DNA of 64,000 nt from Curtobacterium aurantiacum (GTDB taxonomy: Bacteria; Actinomycetota; Actinomycetes; Actinomycetales; Microbacteriaceae): the NCBI RefSeq assembly GCF_018598555.1, contig NZ_JAHEWN010000003.1:1-64000 (forward strand), written 5' to 3'. A program made the position numbers and the translations under genes. Below, in pieces: positions 45,380 to 54,076 of this stretch. The notes below the pieces were generated by a model. That model did no database searches, was not told the DNA's origin, and saw only the letters and a list, made by a program, of their open reading frames with translations. Positions within the stretch are counted from its first letter, which is position 1. Every line of letters starts with the position of its first letter.

Positions 45380-46243
45380 ATGGCCTTCAAGCCCGGTTTC
45401 GACCAGTCCCCCGCCTTCAACGCACAGGGGGCCAACACCTGGGGCGGGCGCGGTGCTGGTCAGCAGCAGGCCGGCTGGGGACAGACCCCGCAGCAGGCAC
45501 AGGGCGGCATGACCCCCGAGCAGCTGCAGTACATGTACGACCGCCCGACTGCGTCCCCGGTGGACACCGACCGCATGTCGTACGAAGACACCATCGTCAA
45601 GACGCTGCTCGCGTTCGGCGTGCTCGTCGTCGGCGCGGTGGCCGGTTGGAACCTGCCGCCGATCGTCTGGGTCATCGGCGCCGTCGTCGGGTTCGTCCTG
45701 GCGCTCGTGAACATGTTCAAGAAGAAGCCCTCCCCGGGCCTCGTCCTGGCGTACTCCTTCGCCCAGGGCCTGTTCGTGGGTGGCATCTCCGGCGCGTACA
45801 ACTCCATGTGGGGTGGCATCGTCACCCAGGCGGTGTTCGGGACGCTCGGTGTCTTCGCCGTGACGCTCGCGCTGTTCGCATCGGGCAAGGTCCGCGCCAC
45901 ACCGAAGGCCACGCGCTTCTTCCTCGTCGCGATGGTCGGGTACATGGTGTTCTCGCTCATCAACCTGGTCCTGATGTGGACCGGTGTGACGAACACCGCG
46001 TTCGGCGCACTCGGCATCACGATCTTCGGCATCCCGCTCGGTGTGATCATCGGCATCCTCGTCGTGGTCATGGCGGCGTACTCGCTGATCCTCGACTTCG
46101 ACCAGATCCAGACCGGTGTCCGTCGTGGCGCTCCCCGGATCTACGCCTGGACCGCGGCGTTCGGCCTGATCATGACGATCGTCTGGCTGTACCTCGAGAT
46201 CCTGCGCATCCTCGCCATCGTCGCGAGCAGCTCGCGCAACTAG
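45380..46243 (+). CDS. Bax inhibitor-1/YccA family membrane protein
   Basis: The 287-residue protein has a Gln/Gly-rich cytoplasmic N-terminus (about 60 residues) and seven predicted membrane helices, with the family-type segments SFAQGLFVGGISGAYNS and LDFDQIQTGVRRGAPRIYAWTAAFGLIM. The aspartates in LDFDQI are the conserved pair proposed to gate calcium leak in BI-1 proteins. The ATG has GGAAGAGG upstream. A strong hairpin terminator lies 16 bases after the stop. Confidence 0.92.
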   Translation: MAFKPGFDQSPAFNAQGANTWGGRGAGQQQAGWGQTPQQAQGGMTPEQLQYMYDRPTASPVDTDRMSYEDTIVKTLLAFGVLVVGAVAGWNLPPIVWVIGAVVGFVLALVNMFKKKPSPGLVLAYSFAQGLFVGGISGAYNSMWGGIVTQAVFGTLGVFAVTLALFASGKVRATPKATRFFLVAMVGYMVFSLINLVLMWTGVTNTAFGALGITIFGIPLGVIIGILVVVMAAYSLILDFDQIQTGVRRGAPRIYAWTAAFGLIMTIVWLYLEILRILAIVASSSRN

Positions 46244-46258
46244 TACCACCGCACACGC

Positions 46259-46287
46259 GAAGGGCCCCGGCGCTGCCGGGGCCCTTC
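46259..46287 (+). terminator. Intrinsic-type terminator after the Bax inhibitor-like gene
   Basis: Perfect 13-base arms, GAAGGGCCCCGGC (46259-46271) and GCCGGGGCCCTTC (46275-46287), around GCT. The hairpin is very GC-rich and lies 16 bases after the stop. There is only a weak T-stretch, as is common in such genomes. Confidence 0.85.
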
Positions 46288-46369
46288 GTCGTTCCCGGCC
46301 GGTGGTAGGCGACAGCCGGGGCGGCGGGGCGGTGGCGGCCCGAGTGGCGGTCCCGGCGCCGGTCCCAGC

Positions 46370-46480
46370 GGTCACAACACCCCGCCGGTCGCCCGCCGAG
46401 TGGTCACGAAGTGTCGCCCGGGCAAGGGCCAGCCGACACTTCCTGACCACTCGGCACCGGGCCCCCGGGGTGTTGTGACC
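46370..46480. repeat. Nested double palindrome (family E)
   Basis: Outer arms GGTCACAACACCCC (46370-46383) and GGGGTGTTGTGACC (46467-46480) are perfect over 14 bases. They enclose inner 21-base arms (46396-46416 and 46434-46454) with one mismatch, built around GAGTGGTCACGAAGTGTCG. It lies between two convergent genes, downstream of the simple terminator, so termination alone does not require it. Confidence 0.88.
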
Positions 46481-46516
46481 ACTCAACGGCTCCGGCAACG
46501 CCACCCCGGACGCACG

Positions 46517-46549
46517 AAGGCCCGGCACGCGTGACGCGTACCGGGCCTT
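46517..46549 (-). terminator. Terminator hairpin after guaA
   Basis: Imperfect 15-base arms, AAGGCCCGGCACGCG (46517-46531) and CGCGTACCGGGCCTT (46535-46549), with a loop of TGA and one mismatch. It starts 19 bases after the guaA stop on the minus strand and fits an intrinsic terminator. Confidence 0.8.
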
Positions 46550-46567
46550 CCGTGGCTCAGGGGAGCC

Positions 46568-48148
46568 CTACTCCCACTCGATCGTCCCCGGCGGCTTCGA
46601 CGTGACGTCGAGCACGACCCGGTTGACGTCGGGCACCTCGTTCGTGATGCGGTTCGAGATCTTCGCGAGGGTGTCGTACGGCAGACGCGTCCAGTCGGCG
46701 GTCATGGCGTCCTCCGACGAGACCGGACGGAGCACGATCGGGTGCCCGTAGGTCCGACCGTCGCCCTGCACACCCACCGAGCGGACGTCCGCGAGCAGCA
46801 CGACCGGGCACTGCCAGATCTCCTGGTCGAGGCCAGCCGCGGTGAGCTCTTCGCGGGCGATCTTGTCGGCCGCCCGGAGCAGTTCGAGCCGCTCCTTCGT
46901 GACCTCACCGACGATGCGGATGCCGAGGCCCGGCCCGGGGAACGGCTGGCGGCCGACGATGACCTCGGGCAACCCGAGCTCACGGCCGACCGCACGGACC
47001 TCGTCCTTGAACAGGGTGCGCAGCGGCTCGACGAGCTCGAACGTCATGTCCTCGGGCAGGCCACCGACGTTGTGGTGCGACTTGATGTTCGCGGTGCCCG
47101 CTCCGCCGCCGGACTCGACGACGTCGGGGTAGAGCGTGCCCTGCACGAGGAACTTGACCTCGCCCGCCTCGTCGTCACCGCGAGCCTCGAGCACGAGTGC
47201 CTCGGCCGCGCCCTCGAACGTGCGGATGAACTCGCGCCCGATGATCTTGCGCTTGTGCTCGGGGTCGCTCACGCCGGCGAGGGCGTCGAGGAACTGCTGC
47301 TCGGCGTCGATCGTGATGAGGCGGACACCGGTGGAGGCGACGTAGTCCTCTTCGACCTGCTTGCGCTCGTCGGCCCGGAGGAGTCCGTGGTCGACGAAGA
47401 CGCAGGTCAGCTGGTCGCCGACGGCCTTGTGCACCAGGGCTGCGGCGACGGCGGAGTCGACACCACCGGAGAGCCCGGCGATGACCCGCGCGGAGCCGAC
47501 CTGCGCCCGGATGCGCTCGACCTGCTCCTCGATGACGTTGCTGGAGTTCCAGTCGCCGGGCAGGCCCGCGGCACGGTGCAGGAAGTTCTCGAGCACGGCC
47601 TGGCCGTACACGGAGTGCTTGACCTCGGGGTGCCACTGCACGCCGTAGAGCTTGCGCTCGTCGGACGCGAACGCTGCGACGGGCGTCGATGCGCTCGAGG
47701 CGAGCACCTCGAAGCCGGCCGGCGCCTTGGCCACGGAGTCGCCATGCGACATCCACGTCACCTGGTCCGCCGGCTGGTCGCCGAGCAGGGTGCTGCTGCC
47801 GGGTGCGAGCGTCACGTCGGTGGCGCCGTACTCGCGCAGACCGGTGTTCGCGACCTCGCCACCGAGGGCGGTCGCCATGGCCTGGAAGCCGTAGCAGATG
47901 CCGAGCACGGGGACGCCGAGGTCGAGGATGTCACCGTCGAGCGACGGCGCGCCCGCTTCGTACACGGACGACGGACCACCGGACAGCACGATGGCCGCCG
48001 GGTCCTTGGCGCGGATCTCGTCCGCGGTGATGGAGTGCGGCACGATCTCGCTGTAGACGTTCGCTTCACGGACCCGACGCGCGATGAGCTGCGCGTACTG
48101 GGCCCCGAAGTCGACGACGAGGACGGGACGCTGTTCGGTCTCGCTCAC
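46568..48148 (-). CDS. guaA: GMP synthase (glutamine-hydrolysing)
   Basis: The 526-residue enzyme converts XMP to GMP. The N-terminal class I glutaminase contains [10 protein letters not shown] with nucleophile C85 and the QWHPEVKHS histidine-glutamate pair. The central ATP-pyrophosphatase has the P-loop [10 protein letters not shown]. The C-terminal dimerisation domain ends in the expected KPPGTIEWE. The start codon overlaps the DUF3817 gene stop by four bases, so translation is coupled. A hairpin terminator follows. The guaB and guaB3 genes are elsewhere in the window, so the GMP branch is not clustered as one operon. Confidence 0.97.
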   Translation of the reverse strand: MSETEQRPVLVVDFGAQYAQLIARRVREANVYSEIVPHSITADEIRAKDPAAIVLSGGPSSVYEAGAPSLDGDILDLGVPVLGICYGFQAMATALGGEVANTGLREYGATDVTLAPGSSTLLGDQPADQVTWMSHGDSVAKAPAGFEVLASSASTPVAAFASDERKLYGVQWHPEVKHSVYGQAVLENFLHRAAGLPGDWNSSNVIEEQVERIRAQVGSARVIAGLSGGVDSAVAAALVHKAVGDQLTCVFVDHGLLRADERKQVEEDYVASTGVRLITIDAEQQFLDALAGVSDPEHKRKIIGREFIRTFEGAAEALVLEARGDDEAGEVKFLVQGTLYPDVVESGGGAGTANIKSHHNVGGLPEDMTFELVEPLRTLFKDEVRAVGRELGLPEVIVGRQPFPGPGLGIRIVGEVTKERLELLRAADKIAREELTAAGLDQEIWQCPVVLLADVRSVGVQGDGRTYGHPIVLRPVSSEDAMTADWTRLPYDTLAKISNRITNEVPDVNRVVLDVTSKPPGTIEWE

Positions 48149-48591
48149 CGAGCGGCCTCCTTCTCACGCTGCTGGGCAGCGATCAGGTCGTGGTAGGTGT
48201 CCATGGCCCGCTGCTGCATGCGGTGCTCGACCACGAAGGACATGAACGGGATGATGCCCCCGAGGGCGATGAGCAGGAAGCGCGACGGCCGCCAGCGCAT
48301 GATGCTCCACAGACGGAAGTCGGTGAAGAGGTAGAGCACGTACAGCCAGCCGTGGGCGATGAGGATCGCGATCGACAGGTTGAACGTGCCCGGGGTCTCG
48401 CCCGCCGTGCCGTTGGGCACGAAGAACGGTCCGTTGCCGAGCTGCATCTCGAGCTGCAGCGGCGTGTACTTGATGATGACCTCGACCACCAGGGCGAGCA
48501 GCAGCACGCCGGTGATGTACGCCGAGACGCGGTACCACTTCACCGCCCCCGGGATCTTGGGGATGTCACGGGTTCGGACGGTCAGGGCCAT
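48145..48591 (-). CDS. DUF3817 family membrane protein
   Basis: The 148-residue protein has three membrane helices with the DUF3817 pattern [40 protein letters not shown] and [14 protein letters not shown]. The family, seen next to guaA in many actinobacteria, is uncharacterised. ATG at 48591 has TAGGAT 7 bases upstream and no ribosome-binding site, suggesting a leaderless transcript for the DUF3817-guaA pair. Confidence 0.9.
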   Translation of the reverse strand: MALTVRTRDIPKIPGAVKWYRVSAYITGVLLLALVVEVIIKYTPLQLEMQLGNGPFFVPNGTAGETPGTFNLSIAILIAHGWLYVLYLFTDFRLWSIMRWRPSRFLLIALGGIIPFMSFVVEHRMQQRAMDTYHDLIAAQQREKEAAR

Positions 48592-48601
48592 GCCGGCAAT
48601 C

Positions 48602-49378
48602 CTACCGTCGGAGCGCGTCGGCTTCGGTGGCGAGCGCTGCCTCGCGCTCCTCCTCTTGCTCGCGCTCCCAGGCGTCCTTCACGAACCGGTACCAGAGGAA
48701 CACGGCGAAGCCGGCGAAGACGACCCACTCGATCGCGTAGAACAGGTTGAGCCAGTCGAACTGGACCTCGCGCGACGGCGCCCGGTCGGCGATGGTGCCG
48801 AGGTCGGCGGCCTTCGCGGTGGTGCCGTCGGCGACGACGTACCCGAGGTACATGCGGTCGTCGAAGGCCTGCCAGGTGTTCACGAACCGGGCCGGCGCGA
48901 CGGCGGAGTACTCGGCGTCCTTGTAGGCGTCCTGGTCGGGCGACTCGGCCGGGTAGTAGCGGCCCTGGATCGTGAGCGTCTGCCCGTCCGTCAGGCGGTC
49001 ACCCCCGGCGACGGCGGCCGACCGCTGGTCGGACCACCCGATGACGACCGGGAGGCTCGCCCCACCATCCGAGTCCACCAGGTGTCCCACGGTCTGGTAC
49101 GTCCCACCCCCGGTGCGGCCGGTCAGGACGGTGGTGTCGCCGGCGACGAAGGTCCCCGTGACGGTCACCTTCTGGCCGGCGAGGCTCTCGCTGACCGGTC
49201 GTTCGGGCGTGGTGACCGCCTCGAGCGTCCGGCGGGTCTCGGTGGTCGCCGGCAGCGGTTTGCCGTTGGCGATGGACCGCTCGAGCTGCCACTTGCCCAG
49301 CCCGGCGAACACCCCCGCCAGCACGAGCGCCAGCAACAGCAGCGCGATCCACCTCGGTCGTCGGGCAACGGCCCACAT
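48602..49378 (-). CDS. SURF1 family cytochrome oxidase biogenesis protein
   Basis: The 258-residue protein has two membrane helices flanking an extracytoplasmic domain: N-terminal RRPRWIALLLLALVLAGVFA then LGKWQLERS, and C-terminal DWLNLFYAIEWVVFAGFAVFLWYR. The tail FVKDAWEREQEEEREAAL is helical. This is the SURF1 layout, needed for heme insertion into cytochrome c oxidase. The ATG lies five bases after the antiporter stop, so it is probably the third gene of that operon. Confidence 0.93.
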   Translation of the reverse strand: MWAVARRPRWIALLLLALVLAGVFAGLGKWQLERSIANGKPLPATTETRRTLEAVTTPERPVSESLAGQKVTVTGTFVAGDTTVLTGRTGGGTYQTVGHLVDSDGGASLPVVIGWSDQRSAAVAGGDRLTDGQTLTIQGRYYPAESPDQDAYKDAEYSAVAPARFVNTWQAFDDRMYLGYVVADGTTAKAADLGTIADRAPSREVQFDWLNLFYAIEWVVFAGFAVFLWYRFVKDAWEREQEEEREAALATEADALRR

Positions 49379-49383
49379 CTGTA

Positions 49384-50835
49384 TCAGTACTCCGGATCGC
49401 GCTGTCGGACCGGGCGTTCGGGGCGCTCGGCGGGGATCTCGACCGGCGACGTCACGGGGGTGGACGTCGTCTCGGGCCCCTCATTCTCTCGCTCGTCCCT
49501 GCCAGCGGCCTCCACGAGGGCGAACTCCTCCGCGAACTGGCGGTCCCGCTCGGCCTTGCGCGCGGCCGCGGTGACGTCCGCCTCGGCCTCGGCCGCCTCG
49601 GCGTTCTCGGCGGCGGCAGCCGCGGCGACGGCACGGCGGCCACCGAGGCGTCCGCGCAGGCGGATGAGCCGACCCGGACGCACCACGAGGCGGCCGATCC
49701 GGTCCGAGTTCACCGCGAGCAGCGGCCCGAGGACGGCCATGCAGAGGACGTAGAGGCCCGCGAACGCGGTGATCCGTGCCTCCAGCCCGGCGGCAGCCGA
49801 CAGGGTCGCGAGGATCAGCGCGAACTCGCCACGGTTCACCAGGATGACGGCGGTGTTGATGCCCTGCTGGACGTTGAAGCCGTTCATCCGGGCGACGATC
49901 TGCCCGGCGACCGCGTTGAGGACGACGGTCATGCCGATGGCGCCGAGGACGGGCCAGAGGACCTCGCCGAACGTCGACAGGTCGAGGCCGAGCCCGAAGT
50001 TCACGAAGAAGAAGGCGGCGAACACGTCGCGCATCGGCAGGGCGAGCTGTTCGATGCGGTCGCGGTACCGGGTGGCACCGCAGAGCAGGCCGATGACGAA
50101 GGCGCCGATGGCGTCGGTCACGCCGAGCAGGTCGCCGATGCCACCGAACATGACCGCGAGGCCGAAGAACAGCACCGTGAACAGTTCGTCGTCACGGGTG
50201 GCGAAGATCTTCGAGACCCACTTGCCCGCGAAGCGCGCGAGTGTGAACATCACGATGAGGAACCCGAACGCGAGCGCCAGCTTGCCGACGACGGCCCAGA
50301 CGTTGGTGTCGCCGGACAGCACGACGGAGACGATCGCCAGGTACACGGCGATGAAGACGTCCTCGATCACGGTGACGCCGAGGATCATCGGGGTCTCGTC
50401 GTTCGCCAGGCGTCGGAGCTCGATGAGGAGCTTCGTCACGATGGCGCTGGACGACGTCGCCGTCATGCCCGCGATGATCAGGGCTTCACGGGTGCCCCAA
50501 CCAAGCGAGAACCCGAAGGCGAACCCCACGCCCATGTTGATGACCACGTAGGTTCCACCGGAGACCAGGAGCTTGCCGGCGTTGCCGTAGAACTCCTCTT
50601 GGTCGAACTCGAGACCGAGGTTGAACAGCAGGAGGATGAGCCCGAACGTCGCGATGAGCTCGATCGTGTGCGACTCGACGCTCAGCCCGAACCACGGCGT
50701 GTTCGGGCTCGCGACGAGCCCGACCACCATGTAGATCGGGATGGCCGGCAGACCGATGGTCTTGCCGAGCCGGCCCAGGACGTAGGCGATGACGAAGAGC
50801 ACACCGATGGTGAGCAGCTCACCACCCAGGTGCAT
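49384..50835 (-). CDS. Cation/proton antiporter, CPA2 (KhtU/KefB-type)
   Basis: The 483-residue protein has about 12-13 membrane helices with GLILLLFNLGLEFDQEEF, AGMTATSSSAIVTKLLIELRRL and GVTDAIGAFVIGLLCGATRYRDRI. The tail is hydrophilic and Ala/Glu-rich. The family exchanges K+ or Na+ for protons and is gated by an RCK/TrkA-C partner, here the immediately upstream gene (3-base gap). It is likely regulated through that subunit, as in KhtTU. The gene is followed by SURF1 after 5 bases. Confidence 0.92.
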   Translation of the reverse strand: MHLGGELLTIGVLFVIAYVLGRLGKTIGLPAIPIYMVVGLVASPNTPWFGLSVESHTIELIATFGLILLLFNLGLEFDQEEFYGNAGKLLVSGGTYVVINMGVGFAFGFSLGWGTREALIIAGMTATSSSAIVTKLLIELRRLANDETPMILGVTVIEDVFIAVYLAIVSVVLSGDTNVWAVVGKLALAFGFLIVMFTLARFAGKWVSKIFATRDDELFTVLFFGLAVMFGGIGDLLGVTDAIGAFVIGLLCGATRYRDRIEQLALPMRDVFAAFFFVNFGLGLDLSTFGEVLWPVLGAIGMTVVLNAVAGQIVARMNGFNVQQGINTAVILVNRGEFALILATLSAAAGLEARITAFAGLYVLCMAVLGPLLAVNSDRIGRLVVRPGRLIRLRGRLGGRRAVAAAAAAENAEAAEAEADVTAAARKAERDRQFAEEFALVEAAGRDERENEGPETTSTPVTSPVEIPAERPERPVRQRDPEY

Positions 50836-50838
50836 GCG

Positions 50839-51369
50839 CTAGCTCTTCCGCGGGGCCTCGGCCGAGGCGGCCGCAAGCTCTCCGCTGCGGTAGAAGGAGA
50901 ACGCCTTGGCGACCTTCTCGGGGGAACCGGCGACCACGATCGTGTCTCCGGGGAAGACGACGAAGTCCGACGAGGGCGCCGGGTTGGCACTGTCGCCACG
51001 GACCACGGCGACGACGGTCAGGCCGATGAAGCCCGAGTCGTGCAGGTCGCCGAGGGGCTTGCCCGCGATGGCGTCGTCGTAGTCGACGGAGAACCAGTCG
51101 ATGGACAGGCCGGGAATCTCGTCGAGCTTGTCGAGGCCCTCGGTGATCCGGGTGCCGCCGAGGAGCTCGGCGAGCGTGTGTGCTTCGTCTTCGCTGAGGC
51201 GCAGCGAGACCTTCTCGGACTTGTCCGCGCCGTCGGAGACGTCGGCGAACGAGATGAGGTCGGAGTGCCCCGACCGGTGCGTGATGACACCGCACTTGCC
51301 ACCGTCGTCGGTGTAGAAGCTGTGCAGCACGCCGACTCCGGGGAGTTTGACGCGATGGACGTCGACCAT
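50839..51369 (-). CDS. TrkA-C domain regulatory subunit of the antiporter (KhtT-like)
   Basis: The 176-residue cytoplasmic protein has an N-terminal domain (VDVHRVKLPGVGVLHSFYTD) and a C-terminal TrkA-C/RCK domain (LGDLHDSGFIGLTVVAVVRG, VVFPGDTIVVAGSPEKVAKA), as in KhtT. It probably binds a nucleotide or ion and controls the antiporter encoded 3 bases downstream. ATG at 51369 is chosen for the GGGAG upstream; the in-frame ATG at 51396 gives a less typical N-terminus. Confidence 0.9.
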   Translation of the reverse strand: MVDVHRVKLPGVGVLHSFYTDDGGKCGVITHRSGHSDLISFADVSDGADKSEKVSLRLSEDEAHTLAELLGGTRITEGLDKLDEIPGLSIDWFSVDYDDAIAGKPLGDLHDSGFIGLTVVAVVRGDSANPAPSSDFVVFPGDTIVVAGSPEKVAKAFSFYRSGELAAASAEAPRKS

Positions 51370-51444
51370 GATGGCTCCCTCTTCGAGTACTCCCATGCTA
51401 ACCACCCGGTGACCCCGCGCATTCCTCCCGCTACTGTTCTGTGG

Positions 51445-51948
51445 ATGGGGAGAACACGGATCGTCGTGGCCGTCGTCGGGGTGCTGGTCGTGACGCTGTA
51501 CGCAGCGCTGCTGGCGGTGAACGCACTGGTGCTGGACCCGCTCGCCGCGGTCCCCGGTGCGACCCTGGCCGAGATCCACCGGCACCTCGACGCACAGGGG
51601 TTCTCCGTGCCCACCGACACCGCGGTCGTCATCGGCGTCGCCGTAGTCGGGATCGCGCTGGCCGCAGGGCTGTCGGTGCTGCTGCTCATCACCCGGGCGA
51701 CGGCCCACGTCATCGCGACGGTGCTGCTCGCCGTCGTGGTGCTGGGCGGACCGGCGTCGTTCTGGAGCGGGTTCGCCCTGGGCATGGACGTCGCGGACGC
51801 CTACGGGGTGGGTGGCGGTGACCACACCGTCTGGTCGGGCGTGCTGTACATCACGAGCCTCGTCGCGCTGATCGCGCTGCCGTTCGTGCTCGTCGTCGGC
51901 CAGGCAGTCCACGCGCGCCGCACCACCCTGCGGACGCGCGCCGCCTGA
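51445..51948 (+). CDS. Small membrane protein of unknown function
   Basis: The 167-residue protein has four predicted membrane helices. The first loop (PLAAVPGATLAEIHRHLDAQ) is outside or inside depending on orientation. The segment GMDVADAYGVGGGDHTVWSG lies between helices 3 and 4. No family is recognised. The start has TACTGT 7 bases upstream and no ribosome-binding site. It is divergent from the antiporter operon. Confidence 0.7.
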   Translation: MGRTRIVVAVVGVLVVTLYAALLAVNALVLDPLAAVPGATLAEIHRHLDAQGFSVPTDTAVVIGVAVVGIALAAGLSVLLLITRATAHVIATVLLAVVVLGGPASFWSGFALGMDVADAYGVGGGDHTVWSGVLYITSLVALIALPFVLVVGQAVHARRTTLRTRAA

Positions 51949-51962
51949 CGGACGCACCCCGG

Positions 51963-52000
51963 GCCTCCAGTCCGGTCTTCCGTCCTGCCGGTCTGGAGGC
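51963..52000. repeat. Dispersed palindrome, family F-related
   Basis: GCCTCCAGTCCGG (51963-51975) and CCGGTCTGGAGGC (51988-52000) pair with one mismatch and use the same CTGGAGGC word as family F, but in inverted arm order. Family C copy 1 follows within 17 bases. Confidence 0.75.
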
Positions 52001-52014
52001 GCGGGTGGACTCCG

Positions 52015-52118
52015 CAAGACGCCGTCGTCTTGTCGAGACGCCTCGTCGACACCGAGACGCCGCCGAATCCGGCGGCGTCTCGACGACCGGACGGCGTCAA
52101 CACGACACGACGGCGTCT
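52015..52118. repeat. Dispersed palindrome, family C, copy 1
   Basis: Outer arms AGACGCCGTCGT (52017-52028) and ACGACGGCGTCT (52107-52118) enclose the inner perfect hairpin GAGACGCCGCCG-AATC-CGGCGGCGTCTC (52054-52081). The central motif is identical in copy 2. It lies between two convergent genes. Confidence 0.92.
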
Positions 52119-52128
52119 GCTGGCCTCG

Positions 52129-54015
52129 CTACTCCGGCTCGCTCGTCTTCTCGCCGATGACCTGCTCGTCGGAGGCCTTCGCACCCTCGGCGCCGTCCGA
52201 GCGTCCACCGCCCACGACCACGTCGTCCTCGTCGAAGCCGAACGCGATGTCCGGGGCCTCGAGCCGCACGCGGTCCGCGCTCTCGTCGTCGGGTTGCAGC
52301 TGCGACTCGCGTTCGGCGGCGACGCGCTTCAGGTAGTTCGCGACCTCGTGCTCGGTCGTCTCCTGGTCCCACCCGAGCACGTCCGCCATGAGCTTCGCGG
52401 CGACCGGCGCTGCTGATTCGCCGCGGTCCCAGGCCTCGATGGAGATGCGGGTGCGGCGGGCGAGGACGTCCTCCAGGTGCAGGGCGCCCTCGTGCGAGGC
52501 GGCGTACACGACCTCGGCGCCGATGTAGTCGTCGGCCCCGGGCAGCGGCTCGGCCAGTGCCGGGTCCTGCTCGACGAGCTGCAGCACCTCGGTCGCGAGG
52601 GTGCCGTAGCGGTTGAGCAGGTGCTCGATGCGGACCTTGTGCACGTTGAAGCTCCGTGCGGTGCGGGCACGACGGTTCCACGCGGCCGGGTAGCCCTCGG
52701 CGCCGAGGAGCGGGATGTCGTCGGTCGTCGACTCGGGGACCTTGCCGTCCATCGCGGCGACCGCCTCGTCGATGGCGTCCTTGCCCATCACGCGGTACGT
52801 CGTCCACTTGCCGCCGGCCACCACGACGAGCCCGGGCACGGTGTGCGCGACGACGTGCTCGCGGCTGAGCTTCGAGGTCTGGTCCGACTCCCCCGCCAGC
52901 AGCGGGCGGAGTCCGGCGTAGACGCCCTCGACGTCCTCGCGGGTCAGCGGGACGGCGAGCACCTTGTTCACGTGCTCGAGGATGTAGTCGATGTCCGCCG
53001 CGGTCGCTGCGGGGTGCGCCTTGTCGAGGTACCAGTCGGTGTCGGTCGTGCCGACGAGCCAGTGCCGGCCCCACGGGATGACGAACAGCACGCTCTTCTC
53101 GGTGCGCAGGATCATGCCCGTGTTCGACTGGAACCGGTCCCGGGGGATCACGAGGTGGACGCCCTTCGACGCCCGCACCTTGAACTGTCCGCGGGTGCCG
53201 ATCATCGCCTGGGTGTCGTCGGTCCAGACGCCGGTGGCGTTGACGACCTGCTTCGCGCGGATCTCGAACCGTTCGCCAGTCTGGATGTCGTGGGCCTGCG
53301 CGCCGACCACGCGCTCCCCGACCTTGATGAACCCCTCGATGCGGACGCGACTCGCTGCCTCGGCGCCGTACGAGGCCGCGGTGCGCACGAGCGACGCGAC
53401 GTAGCGCGCGTCGTCGACCTGGGCGTCGTAGTAGGTCATGCCGCCGACGAAGGCGTCCTTCTTGAGCCCGGGCATGTTCCTGAGCACCTGCTTCCGGCTG
53501 AGGTGCCGGTGGTGCGGGACGCCGGGCGGACGGCCGCCGGACCAGCTGAACACGTCGTACATCGCCATGCCGATGCCGATGTAGAAGCGCTCCCACACCC
53601 GGTGGTTGAGCGGGTAGAGGAAGCGCACGGGCTTCACCAGGTGCGGGGCGATGCGCTGGAGCAGCAGGCCGCGTTCGATGAGGGCTTCGCGGACGAGCGC
53701 GAAGTTGAGCTGCTCGAGGTAGCGGATGCCGCCGTGCACGAGCTTCGACGAGCGGCTCGAGGTGCCCGAGCCCCAGTCGCGGGCCTCGACGATGCCGACG
53801 CTCAGCCCACGGGTCACGGCGTCGAGCGCGCTGCCCGCACCGACGATGCCGCCACCGACGACCAGGACGTCGAGCTCCTTGGTCTTCAGCGTCTCGATCG
53901 CGGCTGCGCGTTCGTCCGGGCCGAGCTTCGCCGCGGGGTCGAACCCCACGCCGGGCGCGACGTCACGTGGACGTCCGGCCGTGCTGGTCTGCTTCGTCGT
54001 GCTGGACTTCGCCAT
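52129..54015 (-). CDS. glpD: Glycerol-3-phosphate dehydrogenase (FAD, aerobic)
   Basis: The 628-residue membrane-associated flavoenzyme oxidises glycerol-3-phosphate to DHAP and feeds electrons to quinone. The FAD motif VLVVGGGIVGAGSALDAVTR is near residues 45-64, and GTSSRSSKLVHGGIRYLEQ and WTTYRVMGKDAIDEAV follow. The C-terminal helical domain and an acidic, disordered tail (about 50 residues) complete it. ATG at 54015 has GGAGG 7 bases upstream. Family C and F palindromes lie past its stop. No glpF or glpK is adjacent. Confidence 0.96.
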   Translation of the reverse strand: MAKSSTTKQTSTAGRPRDVAPGVGFDPAAKLGPDERAAAIETLKTKELDVLVVGGGIVGAGSALDAVTRGLSVGIVEARDWGSGTSSRSSKLVHGGIRYLEQLNFALVREALIERGLLLQRIAPHLVKPVRFLYPLNHRVWERFYIGIGMAMYDVFSWSGGRPPGVPHHRHLSRKQVLRNMPGLKKDAFVGGMTYYDAQVDDARYVASLVRTAASYGAEAASRVRIEGFIKVGERVVGAQAHDIQTGERFEIRAKQVVNATGVWTDDTQAMIGTRGQFKVRASKGVHLVIPRDRFQSNTGMILRTEKSVLFVIPWGRHWLVGTTDTDWYLDKAHPAATAADIDYILEHVNKVLAVPLTREDVEGVYAGLRPLLAGESDQTSKLSREHVVAHTVPGLVVVAGGKWTTYRVMGKDAIDEAVAAMDGKVPESTTDDIPLLGAEGYPAAWNRRARTARSFNVHKVRIEHLLNRYGTLATEVLQLVEQDPALAEPLPGADDYIGAEVVYAASHEGALHLEDVLARRTRISIEAWDRGESAAPVAAKLMADVLGWDQETTEHEVANYLKRVAAERESQLQPDDESADRVRLEAPDIAFGFDEDDVVVGGGRSDGAEGAKASDEQVIGEKTSEPE

Positions 54016-54076
54016 CGTCGCCTCCGGGTCAGGTCGGCGCCGTGGCGTCACCCGGGGCAGTGCCCGGGTGCCACCG

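Noticed and set aside
49384..51369. Antiporter genes considered as a KefFC glutathione-gated system
   Set aside because: There is no KefF quinone reductase and the partner is TrkA-C only, which fits KhtTU-like systems better.
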